Notes: generated by a model from the sequence alone, not told the origin. Shown: positions 26,196 to 36,170, counted from the first letter of the stretch. The stretch is 64,000 bases of DNA from Burkholderia sp. Ax-1724 (GCF_011752995.1 NZ_VWWL01000018.1:62001-126000); one strand, 5' to 3'. Numbers and translations: made by a program.

Positions 26196-26956
26196 GCGGC
26201 TACAGTGGATTCAGCACGCTGTTTTACAAAGAACTGCTGCGTTTCTGGAAGGTGTCGTTCCAGACCGTGCTCGCGCCGGTCATCACGGCGCTGCTTTATC
26301 TGACCATCTTCGGCCACGCGCTGCGCGGCCACGTGCAGGTTTATCCGGGTGTCGAATACACGAGCTTCCTGATTCCGGGCCTCGTGATGATGAGCGTGCT
26401 GCAGAACGCGTTCGCGAACAGTTCTTCCTCGCTGATTCAGTCGAAGATCACCGGCAACCTCGTGTTCGTGCTGCTGCCGCCGCTGTCGCACTACGAGATG
26501 TTCGCGGCCTACGTGCTCGCGGCCGTCGCGCGCGGTCTGTGCGTCGGCTTCGGCGTGTTCATCGTGACGATCTGGTTCGTGCCGCTCAGCTTCAGCGCGC
26601 CGCTCTACATCATCGTGTTCGCGATGTTCGGCGCGGGGATTCTCGGCACGCTCGGCCTGATCGCCGGCATCTGGGCCGAGAAGTTCGACCAGCTCGCCGC
26701 GTTCCAGAACTTCCTCATCATGCCGCTCACGTTCCTCTCGGGCGTGTTCTATTCGACGCATACGCTGCCGCCCGTGTGGCGCGAAGTGTCGCGGCTCAAT
26801 CCGTTTTTCTACATGATCGACGGCTTTCGCTATGGCTTTTTCGGCGTGTCGGACATCGACCCGCTCGTGAGCCTCGCGATCGTCGCCGGTTTCTTCGTGG
26901 TGCTGGCGGTCGTGGCGATGCGCATGCTCGCTACCGGCTACAAGCTGCGCCACTGA
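26192..26956 (+). CDS. ABC-2 type exporter, permease (YadH-like)
   Basis: 254 residues with six hydrophobic spans and the ABC-2 membrane pattern FLIPGLVMMSVLQNAFANSS and LIMPLTFLSGVFYS. It forms the membrane part of the exporter with the preceding ATPase (ATGA overlap). Substrate unknown. Confidence 0.92.
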   Translation: MSGYSGFSTLFYKELLRFWKVSFQTVLAPVITALLYLTIFGHALRGHVQVYPGVEYTSFLIPGLVMMSVLQNAFANSSSSLIQSKITGNLVFVLLPPLSHYEMFAAYVLAAVARGLCVGFGVFIVTIWFVPLSFSAPLYIIVFAMFGAGILGTLGLIAGIWAEKFDQLAAFQNFLIMPLTFLSGVFYSTHTLPPVWREVSRLNPFFYMIDGFRYGFFGVSDIDPLVSLAIVAGFFVVLAVVAMRMLATGYKLRH

Positions 26957-26971
26957 CGAGGAGCATCTCTC

Positions 26972-27211
26972 ATGTTGCCGACTCCCGAACAGGTCAAGCA
27001 ATACATAGCGGCTGGGCTCGCGTGCGAGCATCTCGAAGTCCAAGGCGACGGTCAGCATTTCTTTGCGACGATCGTCTCGCCGAGCTTCGAAGGCAAGCGC
27101 CTGATCCAGCGCCATCAACTCGTGTATGCGGCGCTCGGCGACCGCATGCGCGAAGAAATCCACGCGCTCAGCATGAAGACGCTGACGCCCGCCGAATGGC
27201 AGAACGCGTAA
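26972..27211 (+). CDS. ibaG: BolA-family protein IbaG/YrbA
   Basis: 79 residues with the BolA fold pattern: EHLEVQGDGQHFFATIVSPSFEGKRLIQRHQLVY. The His in the RHQ segment is the usual metal/Fe-S ligand. It lies 15 bp after the permease and just before murA, as in E. coli mla-ibaG-murA. A role in Fe-S handling or acid stress is known for the family only. Confidence 0.9.
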   Translation: MLPTPEQVKQYIAAGLACEHLEVQGDGQHFFATIVSPSFEGKRLIQRHQLVYAALGDRMREEIHALSMKTLTPAEWQNA

Positions 27212-27322
27212 TCTGGAAATTCAGTGCGAATCACACAGGAAGGGCGCGACGCCGCGAGCGGCGCGCCGAACACAGTCAAGGCAGGTCCGGGCGCGAACCG
27301 GGCCGATCAGGAGCCGACAGGC

Positions 27323-28585
27323 ATGGATAAACTCGTCATTGAAGGTGGTCACCCGCTCTCCGGTGAAGTTGTCGTCTCGGGGGCGAAGAACGCGGCATTG
27401 CCGATCCTGTGCGCGGGTCTCCTGAGCGCCGAGCCGGTGCATCTGGAGAACGTGCCCGATCTGCAGGACGTGCGCACGATGCTCAAGCTGCTCGGCCAGA
27501 TGGGCGTGCGTATCGAGGCGGGCGAGGGCCGCGTGGCGCTCGACGCGTCGAAGGTCGACAACCTCGTCGCGCCGTACGAGATGGTGAAGACGATGCGTGC
27601 GTCGATCCTCGTGCTCGGTCCGCTCGTCGCGCGCTTCGGTCATGCGCGCGTGTCGCTGCCGGGCGGCTGCGCGATCGGCGCGCGGCCGGTCGACCAGCAC
27701 ATCAAGGGCCTGCAGGCGATGGGCGCCGAGATCACGATCGAGCATGGCTTCATCGAGGCGCGCGCGAAGCGTCTGAAGGGCGCGCGCATCGTCACCGACA
27801 TGATTACCGTGACCGGCACCGAGAACCTGCTGATGGCGGCGGTGCTCGCCGAAGGCGAGACGGTCATCGAGAATGCCGCGCGCGAACCCGAAGTGGTCGA
27901 CCTCGCGCATCTGCTCGTTGCGATGGGCGCGAAGATCGACGGCATCGGCACCGACCGTCTCGTGATCCAGGGCGTCGACAAGCTGCACGGCGCGCAGCAC
28001 GCGGTGATTCCGGACCGCATCGAAGCGGGCACGTTCCTGTGCGCGGTCGCGGCGGCCGGCGGCGACGTCACGCTGCGCAAGATGCGTCCGCTGCTGCTCG
28101 AAGCCGTTACCGAGAAGCTACGCGAAGCGGGCGTCACGGTCGAGGAAGGTGACGACTGGATGCGCGTGCGCATGGACCGGCGCCCGAGCGCGGTTACGTT
28201 CCGCACGTCCGAATACCCGGCGTTTCCGACTGACATGCAGGCGCAGTTCATGGCGCTCAACGCGATCGCCGACGGCACCTCGCAGGTCGTCGAGACGATC
28301 TTCGAGAACCGCTTCATGCACGTGCAGGAGCTGAACCGCCTCGGCGCCAGCATCACGATCGACGGCAACACCGCACTCGTGAACGGCGTCGCGAAGCTGT
28401 CCGGCGCGAAGGTGATGGCGACCGATCTGCGCGCGTCCGCGAGTCTCGTGATCGCCGCGCTGCGCGCCGAGGGCGAGACGCTGATCGACCGCATCTATCA
28501 CCTCGATCGCGGCTACGACCGCATGGAAGCGAAGCTCAACGCAATCGGCGCGAAGGTGCGCCGCGTGTCCGGGAGCGCAGCATGA
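27323..28585 (+). CDS. murA: UDP-N-acetylglucosamine 1-carboxyvinyltransferase
   Basis: 420 residues. First committed step of peptidoglycan synthesis (PEP + UDP-GlcNAc). The substrate motif is SGAKNAALP (Lys22-Asn23) and the catalytic loop Cys116 is in PGGCAIGARPVDQH. Cys at this site predicts the usual fosfomycin-reactive enzyme. Start at MDKLVIEGG has AGGAG 9 bp upstream; the open frame from GTG 27224 would add 33 unlike residues and has no ribosome site. The stop overlaps the hisG start. Confidence 0.95.
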   Translation: MDKLVIEGGHPLSGEVVVSGAKNAALPILCAGLLSAEPVHLENVPDLQDVRTMLKLLGQMGVRIEAGEGRVALDASKVDNLVAPYEMVKTMRASILVLGPLVARFGHARVSLPGGCAIGARPVDQHIKGLQAMGAEITIEHGFIEARAKRLKGARIVTDMITVTGTENLLMAAVLAEGETVIENAAREPEVVDLAHLLVAMGAKIDGIGTDRLVIQGVDKLHGAQHAVIPDRIEAGTFLCAVAAAGGDVTLRKMRPLLLEAVTEKLREAGVTVEEGDDWMRVRMDRRPSAVTFRTSEYPAFPTDMQAQFMALNAIADGTSQVVETIFENRFMHVQELNRLGASITIDGNTALVNGVAKLSGAKVMATDLRASASLVIAALRAEGETLIDRIYHLDRGYDRMEAKLNAIGAKVRRVSGSAA

Positions 28586-29283
28586 GTTCGATGCCGCAAA
28601 CGTCGTCGTCGCCGGCGGTGAGCGCGCCGCTCACGCTCGCGTTGTCGAAAGGGCGTATCTTCGAGGAAACGCTGCCGTTGCTCGCGGCGGCCGGCATCGA
28701 AGTCGCGGAAGACCCGGAAACCTCGCGCAAGCTGATCCTGCCGACCACCGACGCGAACCTGCGCGTGATCATCGTGCGCGCGACCGACGTGCCGACCTAT
28801 GTCGAGTACGGCGCGGCCGACTTCGGCGTGGCCGGCAAGGACGTGCTGCTCGAACATGGCGGCAGCGGCCTGTATCAGCCGATCGATCTCGACATCGCGC
28901 GTTGCCGCATGTCGGTCGCGGTCGCGGCCGGTTTCGATTACGCGAGCGTGGTGCGTCAGGGCGCGCGTCTGCGTGTCGCGACCAAGTACGTGGAAACCGC
29001 ACGTGAGCATTTTGCCGCCAAGGGCGTGCACGTCGACCTGATCAAGCTGTACGGTTCGATGGAACTGGCGCCGCTGGTCGGCCTCGCCGACGCGATCGTC
29101 GATCTGGTCAGCTCGGGCAATACGCTGCGTGCGAACAATCTTGTCGAGGTGGAAGAGATCATGCAGATTTCGTCGCGCCTCGTCGTGAACCAGGCGGCGC
29201 TGAAGCTCAAACGCGCCGCATTGCGGCCGATTCTCGACGCGTTTGCCAAGGCATCGTCGAAAGCCGGTGCCCCGGCGGCCTGA
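28582..29283 (+). CDS. hisG: ATP phosphoribosyltransferase, short form
   Basis: 233 residues, the short HisG that lacks the C-terminal regulatory domain and normally needs HisZ as partner. LTLALSKGRIFEETLPLL near the N-terminus and the PRPP motif VDLVSSGNTLRANNL are seen. No hisZ is in this window. First step of histidine biosynthesis; ATGA overlap with murA couples the two. Confidence 0.95.
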   Translation: MSSMPQTSSSPAVSAPLTLALSKGRIFEETLPLLAAAGIEVAEDPETSRKLILPTTDANLRVIIVRATDVPTYVEYGAADFGVAGKDVLLEHGGSGLYQPIDLDIARCRMSVAVAAGFDYASVVRQGARLRVATKYVETAREHFAAKGVHVDLIKLYGSMELAPLVGLADAIVDLVSSGNTLRANNLVEVEEIMQISSRLVVNQAALKLKRAALRPILDAFAKASSKAGAPAA

Positions 29284-29363
29284 GCGTCGGCACCCGGCGC
29301 TGGTACTCTGCCCGGCACTCTGACTACGCTGCGACCGAGCGCCTTACCGAAACGGATACCTGT

Positions 29364-30698
29364 ATGTCTACCAAGATTCGCAAACTCGATTCCACCGCGC
29401 CCGACTTCCAGAAGTCGCTGCATGCGGTGCTCGCGTTCGAGGCGAGCGAAGACGACGCCATCGAGCGCTCGGTCGCGCAGATTCTGAACGACGTGAAGGC
29501 GCGCGGCGACGAGGCGGTGCTCGAGTACACGAACCGCTTCGACCGGCTCGATGCGCGGAGCGTGGCCGCGCTCGAACTGCCGATGTCGGAGCTCGAAGCG
29601 GCGCTCGAAAGCCTCGAACCGAAGCGGCGCGCGTCGCTCGAAGCGGCGGCGGCGCGCGTGCGCGGCTATCACGAGAAGCAGAGGATCGAGTGCGGCAGCC
29701 ATAGCTGGCAGTACACCGAGGCCGACGGCACGGTGCTCGGCCAGAAGGTCACGCCGCTCGATCGCGCGGGCATCTACGTGCCGGGCGGCAAGGCGGCGTA
29801 TCCGTCGTCGGTGCTGATGAACGCGATTCCGGCCCGCGTGGCCGGCGTGCGCGAAATCGTCATGGTCGTGCCGACGCCGGACGGCGTGAAGAATCCGCTC
29901 GTGCTGGCGGCAGCGCTGCTCGGCGGCGTCGATCGCGTGTTCACGATCGGCGGCGCGCAGGCGGTCGGCGCGCTCGCGTACGGCACGCAGACGGTGCCCG
30001 CGGTCGACAAGATCTGCGGCCCCGGCAACGCGTACGTCGCCTCGGCGAAGCGGCGCGTGTTCGGCACGGTCGGCATCGACATGATCGCGGGGCCCTCGGA
30101 AATTCTCGTGCTGTGCGACGGTACGACGGACCCGCGCTGGGTCGCGATGGACCTGTTCTCGCAAGCCGAGCACGACGAACTCGCGCAGTCGATCCTGCTG
30201 TGCCCGGACGACGCGTTCATCGCGCGTGTGAAGGAAGCGATCGACGAACTGCTGCCGGCCATGCCGCGCCACGAAGTGATCCGCACGTCGCTCGAAAATC
30301 GCGGCGCGCTGATCAAGGTGCGCGATATGGCCGAAGCCTGCGCGATCGCCAACGATATCGCGCCCGAGCACCTCGAAATCTCGGCGCTGGAGCCGCATCA
30401 ATGGGCGCAGCAGATTCGCCACGCGGGCGCGATCTTCCTTGGCCGCTACACGAGCGAGAGCCTCGGCGACTACTGCGCGGGGCCGAACCACGTGTTGCCG
30501 ACTTCGCGCACCGCGCGGTTCTCGTCGCCGCTCGGCGTTTATGATTTCTTCAAGCGTTCGAGCCTGATCGAAGTCAGCGCGGAAGGCGCACAGACGCTCG
30601 GCGAGATCGCCGCCGAACTCGCCTACGGCGAAGGCCTGCAAGCGCATGCACGCAGCGCCGAATACCGGATGCGGCACAACAACAACGAACGCGGCTGA
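29364..30698 (+). CDS. hisD: Histidinol dehydrogenase
   Basis: 444 residues. Zn-dependent NAD enzyme making histidine from histidinol in two oxidations. Family motifs: YVPGGKAAYPSSVLM, CGPGNAYVASAKR, IDMIAGPSEILVL, DLFSQAEHDE, and GDYCAGPNHVLPT with the metal-binding His. Second gene of the his cluster. Confidence 0.96.
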   Translation: MSTKIRKLDSTAPDFQKSLHAVLAFEASEDDAIERSVAQILNDVKARGDEAVLEYTNRFDRLDARSVAALELPMSELEAALESLEPKRRASLEAAAARVRGYHEKQRIECGSHSWQYTEADGTVLGQKVTPLDRAGIYVPGGKAAYPSSVLMNAIPARVAGVREIVMVVPTPDGVKNPLVLAAALLGGVDRVFTIGGAQAVGALAYGTQTVPAVDKICGPGNAYVASAKRRVFGTVGIDMIAGPSEILVLCDGTTDPRWVAMDLFSQAEHDELAQSILLCPDDAFIARVKEAIDELLPAMPRHEVIRTSLENRGALIKVRDMAEACAIANDIAPEHLEISALEPHQWAQQIRHAGAIFLGRYTSESLGDYCAGPNHVLPTSRTARFSSPLGVYDFFKRSSLIEVSAEGAQTLGEIAAELAYGEGLQAHARSAEYRMRHNNNERG

Positions 30699-30977
30699 GG
30701 CGGATGACAGACAACGGCGGCGCGCGGCAAAGCTGATCCCAAGGCGGCAGGCGCGGAAGCAACGGCAAGAGGCAGGGCGGCAGCCGCACGAAGCGGGGCC
30801 CGCTGTCGAGTCCCGGCGATCCTTGCCGATGCTCCCGTTGTTTCCGGTGCCAACCCACCGCGCTCAGCGACGGATCGCCCGCACTCAAGCGTTCAATAAC
30901 GACAATAGAGACCAACCAGCGCGGCCCTGCGCCGCCGATGCCGGGCCGGCATTTCCCCACGGCCCGGGCCACGAACT

Positions 30978-32048
30978 ATGACGACACCTCACGACCTCAT
31001 CCGCAGCGACGTGCTCGCAATGACGAGCTACCCGGTTCCGGACGCGACCGGCTTCATCAAGCTCGACGCCATGGAAAATCCGTTTCCGCTGCCGCCGGAA
31101 CTGGCCGCGCATCTCGGCGCGCATCTCGCCGGCGTCGCGCTGAACCGCTATCCGGCACCGCGCCCGGAAGCGCTGATCGAGCGCATCCGTCACGTGATGG
31201 GCGTGCCGGCCGGCTGCGATGTGCTGCTCGGCAACGGCTCGGATGAAATCATCAGCATCATCTCGGTCGCGTGCGCGCGGCCCGGCGCGAAGGTGCTCGC
31301 GCCGGTGCCCGGTTTCGTCATGTATCAGATGTCGGCGAAGCTGGCGAATCTCGAATTCGTCGGCGTGCCGCTCAAGCCCGACTTCACGCTCGACACCGAC
31401 GCGATGCTCGCGGCGCTTGCCGAGCATAAGCCGGCGGTGGTCTATCTCGCGTATCCGAACAACCCGACCGGCACGCTTTTCGATGACGCCGACATGGAGC
31501 GCATCATCGCCGCGGCGCAGGGCAGCCTCGTCGTGATCGACGAGGCGTATCAGCCGTTCGCGCAGAAAAGCTGGCTGCCGCGCGCCGACCAGTTCGACAA
31601 CGTCGTCGTGATGCGCACGGTGTCGAAGCTCGGTCTCGCGGGTATCCGCCTTGGCTATCTGGTCGGCAAGCCCGCGTGGCTGACCGAATTCGACAAGGTG
31701 CGCCCGCCGTACAACATCAACGTGCTGACGCAAGCCGCCGCCGGTTTCCTGCTCGATCACGTCGGTGTGCTCGATGCGCAGGCCGCGCAATTGCGCGAAG
31801 AGCGCACGAAACTCGCGCAGGCGGTAGCTGCGCTGCCGGGCGCCGAGGTGTTCCCGAGCGCGGGCAACTTCCTGCTCGTGCGCGTGCCCGATGCGTCCGT
31901 GCTGTTCGAAACGCTGCTCACGGCGCGGGTTCTGATCAAAAACGTGAGTAAAATGCATGCATTGCTGGCGAATTGCGTGCGTTTGACCGTCGGGTCTCCC
32001 GAGGAAAACGCCCAGTTGCTCGCCGGACTGAAGCTCGTGCTGCGCTGA
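30978..32048 (+). CDS. hisC: Histidinol-phosphate aminotransferase
   Basis: 356 residues, PLP fold-type I. LGNGSDEIIS at the cofactor site, YPNNPTGTLF, IDEAY, and the PLP Lys in TVSKLGLAGIRLGY. Transaminates imidazole-acetol phosphate. 279 bp after hisD without an intervening gene. Confidence 0.95.
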   Translation: MTTPHDLIRSDVLAMTSYPVPDATGFIKLDAMENPFPLPPELAAHLGAHLAGVALNRYPAPRPEALIERIRHVMGVPAGCDVLLGNGSDEIISIISVACARPGAKVLAPVPGFVMYQMSAKLANLEFVGVPLKPDFTLDTDAMLAALAEHKPAVVYLAYPNNPTGTLFDDADMERIIAAAQGSLVVIDEAYQPFAQKSWLPRADQFDNVVVMRTVSKLGLAGIRLGYLVGKPAWLTEFDKVRPPYNINVLTQAAAGFLLDHVGVLDAQAAQLREERTKLAQAVAALPGAEVFPSAGNFLLVRVPDASVLFETLLTARVLIKNVSKMHALLANCVRLTVGSPEENAQLLAGLKLVLR

Positions 32049-32118
32049 CCGGCAGCTAGGCTCGCCTTTTTTCCACCCCACATCATTAGCGCTTTCTAGC
32101 GAGATTCGAGGAATTACC

Positions 32119-32706
32119 ATGCGCCTTGCGGAAGTCGTTCGCAACACCAGCGAAACGCAGATCCGTGTGAAGATCAATCTGGACGGTACCGGTCAGCAGA
32201 AGCTGGCCACCGGCGTGCCGTTTCTGGACCACATGCTCGACCAGATCGCCCGCCACGGTCTGTTCGACCTCGAGATCGAGGCGCATGGCGACCTGCATAT
32301 CGACGACCACCATACGGTCGAAGACACCGGCATCACATTGGGTCAGGCCGTCGCGAAGGCGATCGGCGACCGCAAGGGCATCCGCCGCTACGGTCATTCC
32401 TACGTGCCGCTCGACGAAGCGCTGTCGCGTGTCGTGATCGATTTTTCCGGCCGTCCGGGCCTCGAATTTCATGTGCCGTTCACGCGGGCGCGCATCGGCA
32501 CGTTCGACGTCGATCTGTCGATCGAATTCTTCCGCGGCTTCGTGAACCATGCCGGCGTGACGCTGCACATCGACAATCTGCGCGGCATCAACGCGCATCA
32601 TCAGCTCGAAACGGTGTTCAAGGCATTCGGCCGCGCGCTGCGCATGGCCGTCGAGCTCGACGAACGCGCGGCAGGGCAGATTCCGTCGACCAAGGGCAGC
32701 CTCTAA
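32119..32706 (+). CDS. hisB: Imidazoleglycerol-phosphate dehydratase
   Basis: 195 residues, monofunctional (no phosphatase domain). The Mn-binding His repeats are FLDHMLDQIARHG, DDHHTVEDTG and INAHHQLETVFKA. 70 bp after hisC. Confidence 0.97.
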   Translation: MRLAEVVRNTSETQIRVKINLDGTGQQKLATGVPFLDHMLDQIARHGLFDLEIEAHGDLHIDDHHTVEDTGITLGQAVAKAIGDRKGIRRYGHSYVPLDEALSRVVIDFSGRPGLEFHVPFTRARIGTFDVDLSIEFFRGFVNHAGVTLHIDNLRGINAHHQLETVFKAFGRALRMAVELDERAAGQIPSTKGSL

Positions 32707-32854
32707 CAGGTTTCATCGCCTCCAACGTCTTTAGGCCATTCACCTTCGAGCGATTTCCTCAAGCGATTCATCGGGCAGGAGCGCGCGAGCCGGTATGTCG
32801 TTCGACGCCGCGCAGCCGCGCCGATCGCTTGAAGGCAGGGCGGCCAAACTTGAA

Positions 32855-33496
32855 ATGAAAACTTCGATAGCGATTGTGGATTACGGAATGGGCAACCTGC
32901 GCTCGGTGGCCCAGGCATTGCGCAAGGCCGCGCCGGAAGCGGACGTGGCGATCGTCGATCGTCCCGAGGCGATTCGCGCGGCCGACCGCGTGGTGCTGCC
33001 GGGCCAGGGCGCGATGCCCGACTGCATGCGCAGTCTCGGCGAGTCCGGCCTGCAGGAAGCGGTCGTCGAGGCGTCGCGCGGCAAGCCGCTGATGGGCGTG
33101 TGCGTCGGCGAGCAGATGCTGTTCGACTGGAGCGCCGAGGGCGATACGCGAGGGCTCGGGCTGCTGCCCGGCAAGGTGGTGCGCTTCGAACTCGAAGGCC
33201 AGGTGCAGGACGACGGCTCGCGCTTCAAGGTCCCGCAGATGGGCTGGAACCGTGTGCACCAGGCGCAGCCGCATCCGCTGTGGGACGGCGTCGCCGACAA
33301 CGCGTTCTTCTACTTCGTGCACAGCTACTACGTCGTGCCGGACAATTCCGCGCATACGTCGGGCGAGACGGTCTACGGCGTGCCCTTTACCTCGGCGGTA
33401 GCGCGGGATAACATCTTCGCCACCCAATTTCATCCTGAAAAGAGCGCCGAAGCGGGCTTGCGCGTGTATCGCAACTTCGTGCACTGGAACCCGTGA
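32855..33496 (+). CDS. hisH: Imidazole glycerol phosphate synthase, glutaminase subunit
   Basis: 213 residues, class I glutamine amidotransferase: nucleophile Cys83 in GVCVGEQM, and His/Glu in ATQFHPEKS. Supplies ammonia to HisF. Start MKTSIAIVDYG is chosen by family alignment. The frame is open 60 bp further upstream, and no strong ribosome site is visible at either start. Confidence 0.94.
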   Translation: MKTSIAIVDYGMGNLRSVAQALRKAAPEADVAIVDRPEAIRAADRVVLPGQGAMPDCMRSLGESGLQEAVVEASRGKPLMGVCVGEQMLFDWSAEGDTRGLGLLPGKVVRFELEGQVQDDGSRFKVPQMGWNRVHQAQPHPLWDGVADNAFFYFVHSYYVVPDNSAHTSGETVYGVPFTSAVARDNIFATQFHPEKSAEAGLRVYRNFVHWNP

Positions 33497-33677
33497 ACGC
33501 CTTTCTTTATCCCGTTGCCGCGCGCAGGGCGCGCGGTGCCGCGGTCCCGTATCTGACCGGTGCCCCGCTGGAGCGCCGAAAGAGTTGTACTAAACTAGCG
33601 AAACGGCGCTGCGGCGGGCTGTCTATTCAGCCGCTGCCGCCGACCTTCAACCCACTCCCAGACAACACCCGATTGCT

Positions 33678-34430
33678 ATGCTGCTGATTCCCGCCATCGA
33701 CCTGAAAGATGGTCAGTGTGTACGCCTCAAACAGGGCGATATGGACCAGGCGACGATTTTTTCCGAGGAACCGGCGGCAATGGCCCGACATTGGGTCGAC
33801 CGCGGCGCGCGTCGTCTGCATCTGGTCGACCTGAATGGTGCATTCGCCGGCAAGCCGAAGAACGGCGATGCGATCCGGGCGATCATCGAGGAAGTGGGCG
33901 GCGAGATTCCGGTGCAACTGGGCGGCGGCATTCGCGACCTGAACACGATCGAGCGCTATCTCGACGACGGCCTGTCGTATGTGATCATCGGCACGGCGGC
34001 GGTGAAGAACCCTGGCTTTCTGCAGGACGCGTGCACCGCGTTCGGCGGCCACATCATCGTCGGGCTCGACGCGAAGGACGGCAAGGTTGCCACCGACGGC
34101 TGGAGCAAGCTGACCGGCCACGAAGTGGCCGACCTCGCGCGCAAGTTCGAGGACTACGGCTGCGAGTCCATCATCTACACCGACATCGGCCGCGACGGCA
34201 TGCTGCAAGGCATCAACATCGAAGCGACCGTGCGCCTCGCGCGCGCGGTGAAGATTCCAGTGATCGCGAGCGGCGGCCTGTCGAATCTCGCGGACATCGA
34301 ATCGCTGTGCGAAGTCGAAGGCGAGGGCATCGAAGGCGTAATTTGCGGCCGCGCGATCTATTCGGGCGATCTCGACTTCGCGGCGGCGCAAACGCTCGCG
34401 GACAAGCTGCGCGAAGCGGACGACGCCTAA
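33678..34430 (+). CDS. hisA: ProFAR isomerase
   Basis: 250 residues, half-barrel duplicated TIM barrel. Catalytic Asp in LIPAIDLKDG, phosphate sites LGGGIRD and ASGGLSNL, and second Asp in YTDIGRDG. Paralogue of hisF downstream. 181 bp after hisH. Confidence 0.96.
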   Translation: MLLIPAIDLKDGQCVRLKQGDMDQATIFSEEPAAMARHWVDRGARRLHLVDLNGAFAGKPKNGDAIRAIIEEVGGEIPVQLGGGIRDLNTIERYLDDGLSYVIIGTAAVKNPGFLQDACTAFGGHIIVGLDAKDGKVATDGWSKLTGHEVADLARKFEDYGCESIIYTDIGRDGMLQGINIEATVRLARAVKIPVIASGGLSNLADIESLCEVEGEGIEGVICGRAIYSGDLDFAAAQTLADKLREADDA

Positions 34431-34592
34431 GCGCGTGCCGGCAGCGCGCGTCGCACGCCCCCGCACCCGGAACCTTGCCGGCTTCCTGCCGGCATTCCAC
34501 TCGCGGCGCGACGCAACAGGTCGCGCCGGCACCGTGCCGCTTGCTCCACGAGCGAGCGGCCTCATCAGCGGTATTGGCAGAATTGCACGATC

Positions 34593-35366
34593 ATGGCTCT
34601 AGCTAAACGCATCATTCCCTGTCTCGACGTTACCGCGGGCCGCGTGGTCAAGGGCGTCAACTTCGTCGAACTGCGCGACGCCGGCGACCCTGTCGAAATC
34701 GCGCGCCGTTACGACGACCAGGGCGCCGACGAACTCACGTTCCTCGACATCACCGCGACTTCGGATCAGCGCGACCTGATTCTGCCGATCATCGAGGCGG
34801 TCGCCTCGCAGGTGTTCATTCCGCTGACGGTCGGCGGCGGCGTGCGCGCGGTCGAGGACGTGCGGCGCCTGCTCAACGCGGGGGCCGACAAGATCAGCAT
34901 GAACTCGTCGGCGGTTGCGAATCCGCAACTCGTGAAAGAGGCCACCGACAAGTACGGCTCGCAGTGCATCGTCGTCGCGATCGACGCGAAGCGCGTGTCC
35001 GCCGACGGCGAGCCGCCGCGCTGGGAAGTGTTCACGCATGGCGGGCGCAAGGCGACCGGTCTCGAAGCGGTCGAATGGGCGCGCAAAATGGCCGAACTCG
35101 GCGCGGGCGAAATCCTGCTGACCAGCATGGATCGCGACGGCACCAAGAGCGGCTTCGACCTCGCGCTGACGCGCGCGGTGTCGGACGCGGTGCCGGTGCC
35201 GGTGATCGCCTCGGGCGGCGTCGGCAATCTGCAGCATCTCGCCGACGGCATCAAGGACGGCCACGCGGACGCGGTGCTCGCCGCGAGCATCTTCCACTAC
35301 GGTGAACACACGGTCGGCGAGGCCAAGCGCTTCATGGCCGACCAGGGCATTTCGGTGAGGTTGTGA
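34593..35366 (+). CDS. hisF: Imidazole glycerol phosphate synthase, cyclase subunit
   Basis: 257 residues. IIPCLDVTAGRVVKGVNF contains the first catalytic Asp, and VVAIDAKRV the second. Phosphate loops VGGGVRA and ASGGVGNL. Works with HisH. Confidence 0.97.
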   Translation: MALAKRIIPCLDVTAGRVVKGVNFVELRDAGDPVEIARRYDDQGADELTFLDITATSDQRDLILPIIEAVASQVFIPLTVGGGVRAVEDVRRLLNAGADKISMNSSAVANPQLVKEATDKYGSQCIVVAIDAKRVSADGEPPRWEVFTHGGRKATGLEAVEWARKMAELGAGEILLTSMDRDGTKSGFDLALTRAVSDAVPVPVIASGGVGNLQHLADGIKDGHADAVLAASIFHYGEHTVGEAKRFMADQGISVRL

Positions 35367-35367
35367 C

Positions 35368-35778
35368 GTGACGAATTCTTCGGCAGTGAACTGGCTCGAC
35401 AAGGTCAAGTGGGACGCGAACGGCCTCGTGCCTGTGATCGCGCAGGAAGCGTCGACGAACGACGTGCTGATGTTCGCGTGGATGAACCGCGAGGCTCTCG
35501 CGAAGACGGTCGAAACGGGCCGCGCGGTGTATTTCTCGCGCTCGCGCCAGCGCCTGTGGTTCAAGGGCGAGGAGTCCGGCCACGTGCAGCACGTGCATGA
35601 AGTGCGGCTCGATTGCGACGAAGACGTGGTGCTGCTCAAGGTGGAGCAGGTGTCGGGCATCGCGTGCCACACCGGGCGCCACTCGTGCTTTTTCCAGAAA
35701 TTCGAAGGCTCGGTCGCGGACGGCGACTGGCAGGCCGTCGATCCCGTGCTGAAAGACCCCGAACACATCTACAAATGA
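35368..35778 (+). CDS. hisI: Phosphoribosyl-AMP cyclohydrolase
   Basis: 136 residues, monofunctional HisI. The pattern MNREALAKTVETGRAVYFSR and metal-binding Cys/His region CDEDVVLLKVEQ...ACHTGRHSCF are present. GTG start one base after the hisF stop; its stop overlaps hisE (ATGA), so the three are coupled. Confidence 0.95.
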   Translation: MTNSSAVNWLDKVKWDANGLVPVIAQEASTNDVLMFAWMNREALAKTVETGRAVYFSRSRQRLWFKGEESGHVQHVHEVRLDCDEDVVLLKVEQVSGIACHTGRHSCFFQKFEGSVADGDWQAVDPVLKDPEHIYK

Positions 35779-36170
35779 CGCAATCCACGCAAAACCCGTC
35801 GCCCGCTTCGGCTTCCACGAACGATACGCTGCTGCGTCTCGCGGCGGTCATCGACAGCCGCAAGGGCGGCGATCCGGACATTTCGTACGTGTCGCGCCTG
35901 TTTCACAAGGGCGACGACGCGGTGCTGAAGAAGATCGGCGAGGAAGCCACCGAAGTCGTGCTGGCCGCGAAAGACACGCGCCACGGCGGCGCGCCGAAGG
36001 CGCTGGTCGGCGAAGTCGCGGACCTGTGGTTTCATTGCCTCGTGATGCTGTCGCATTTCGATCTGAGCCCGGCGGACGTGCTTGCCGAACTCGAGCGCCG
36101 CGAAGGGCTCTCGGGCATCGAGGAAAAAGCGCTGCGCAAGAGCCGCGAGCGTGAGCAGAACGGCGACTGA
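35775..36170 (+). CDS. hisE: Phosphoribosyl-ATP pyrophosphatase
   Basis: 131 residues with the all-alpha MazG-like pattern KKIGEEATEVVLAAKD and LVGEVADLWFHCLVMLSH. Second step of histidine synthesis. Final gene of the his cluster. Confidence 0.95.
   Translation: MTQSTQNPSPASASTNDTLLRLAAVIDSRKGGDPDISYVSRLFHKGDDAVLKKIGEEATEVVLAAKDTRHGGAPKALVGEVADLWFHCLVMLSHFDLSPADVLAELERREGLSGIEEKALRKSREREQNGD

Noticed and set aside
27224..27322. GTG-initiated extension of murA by 33 residues
   Set aside because: No ribosome site and no family similarity, whereas ATG 27323 has AGGAG at 9 bp.
32707..32854. Possible small gene between hisB and hisH
   Set aside because: The open frame simply extends hisH by 20 residues without family support and lacks a ribosome site.
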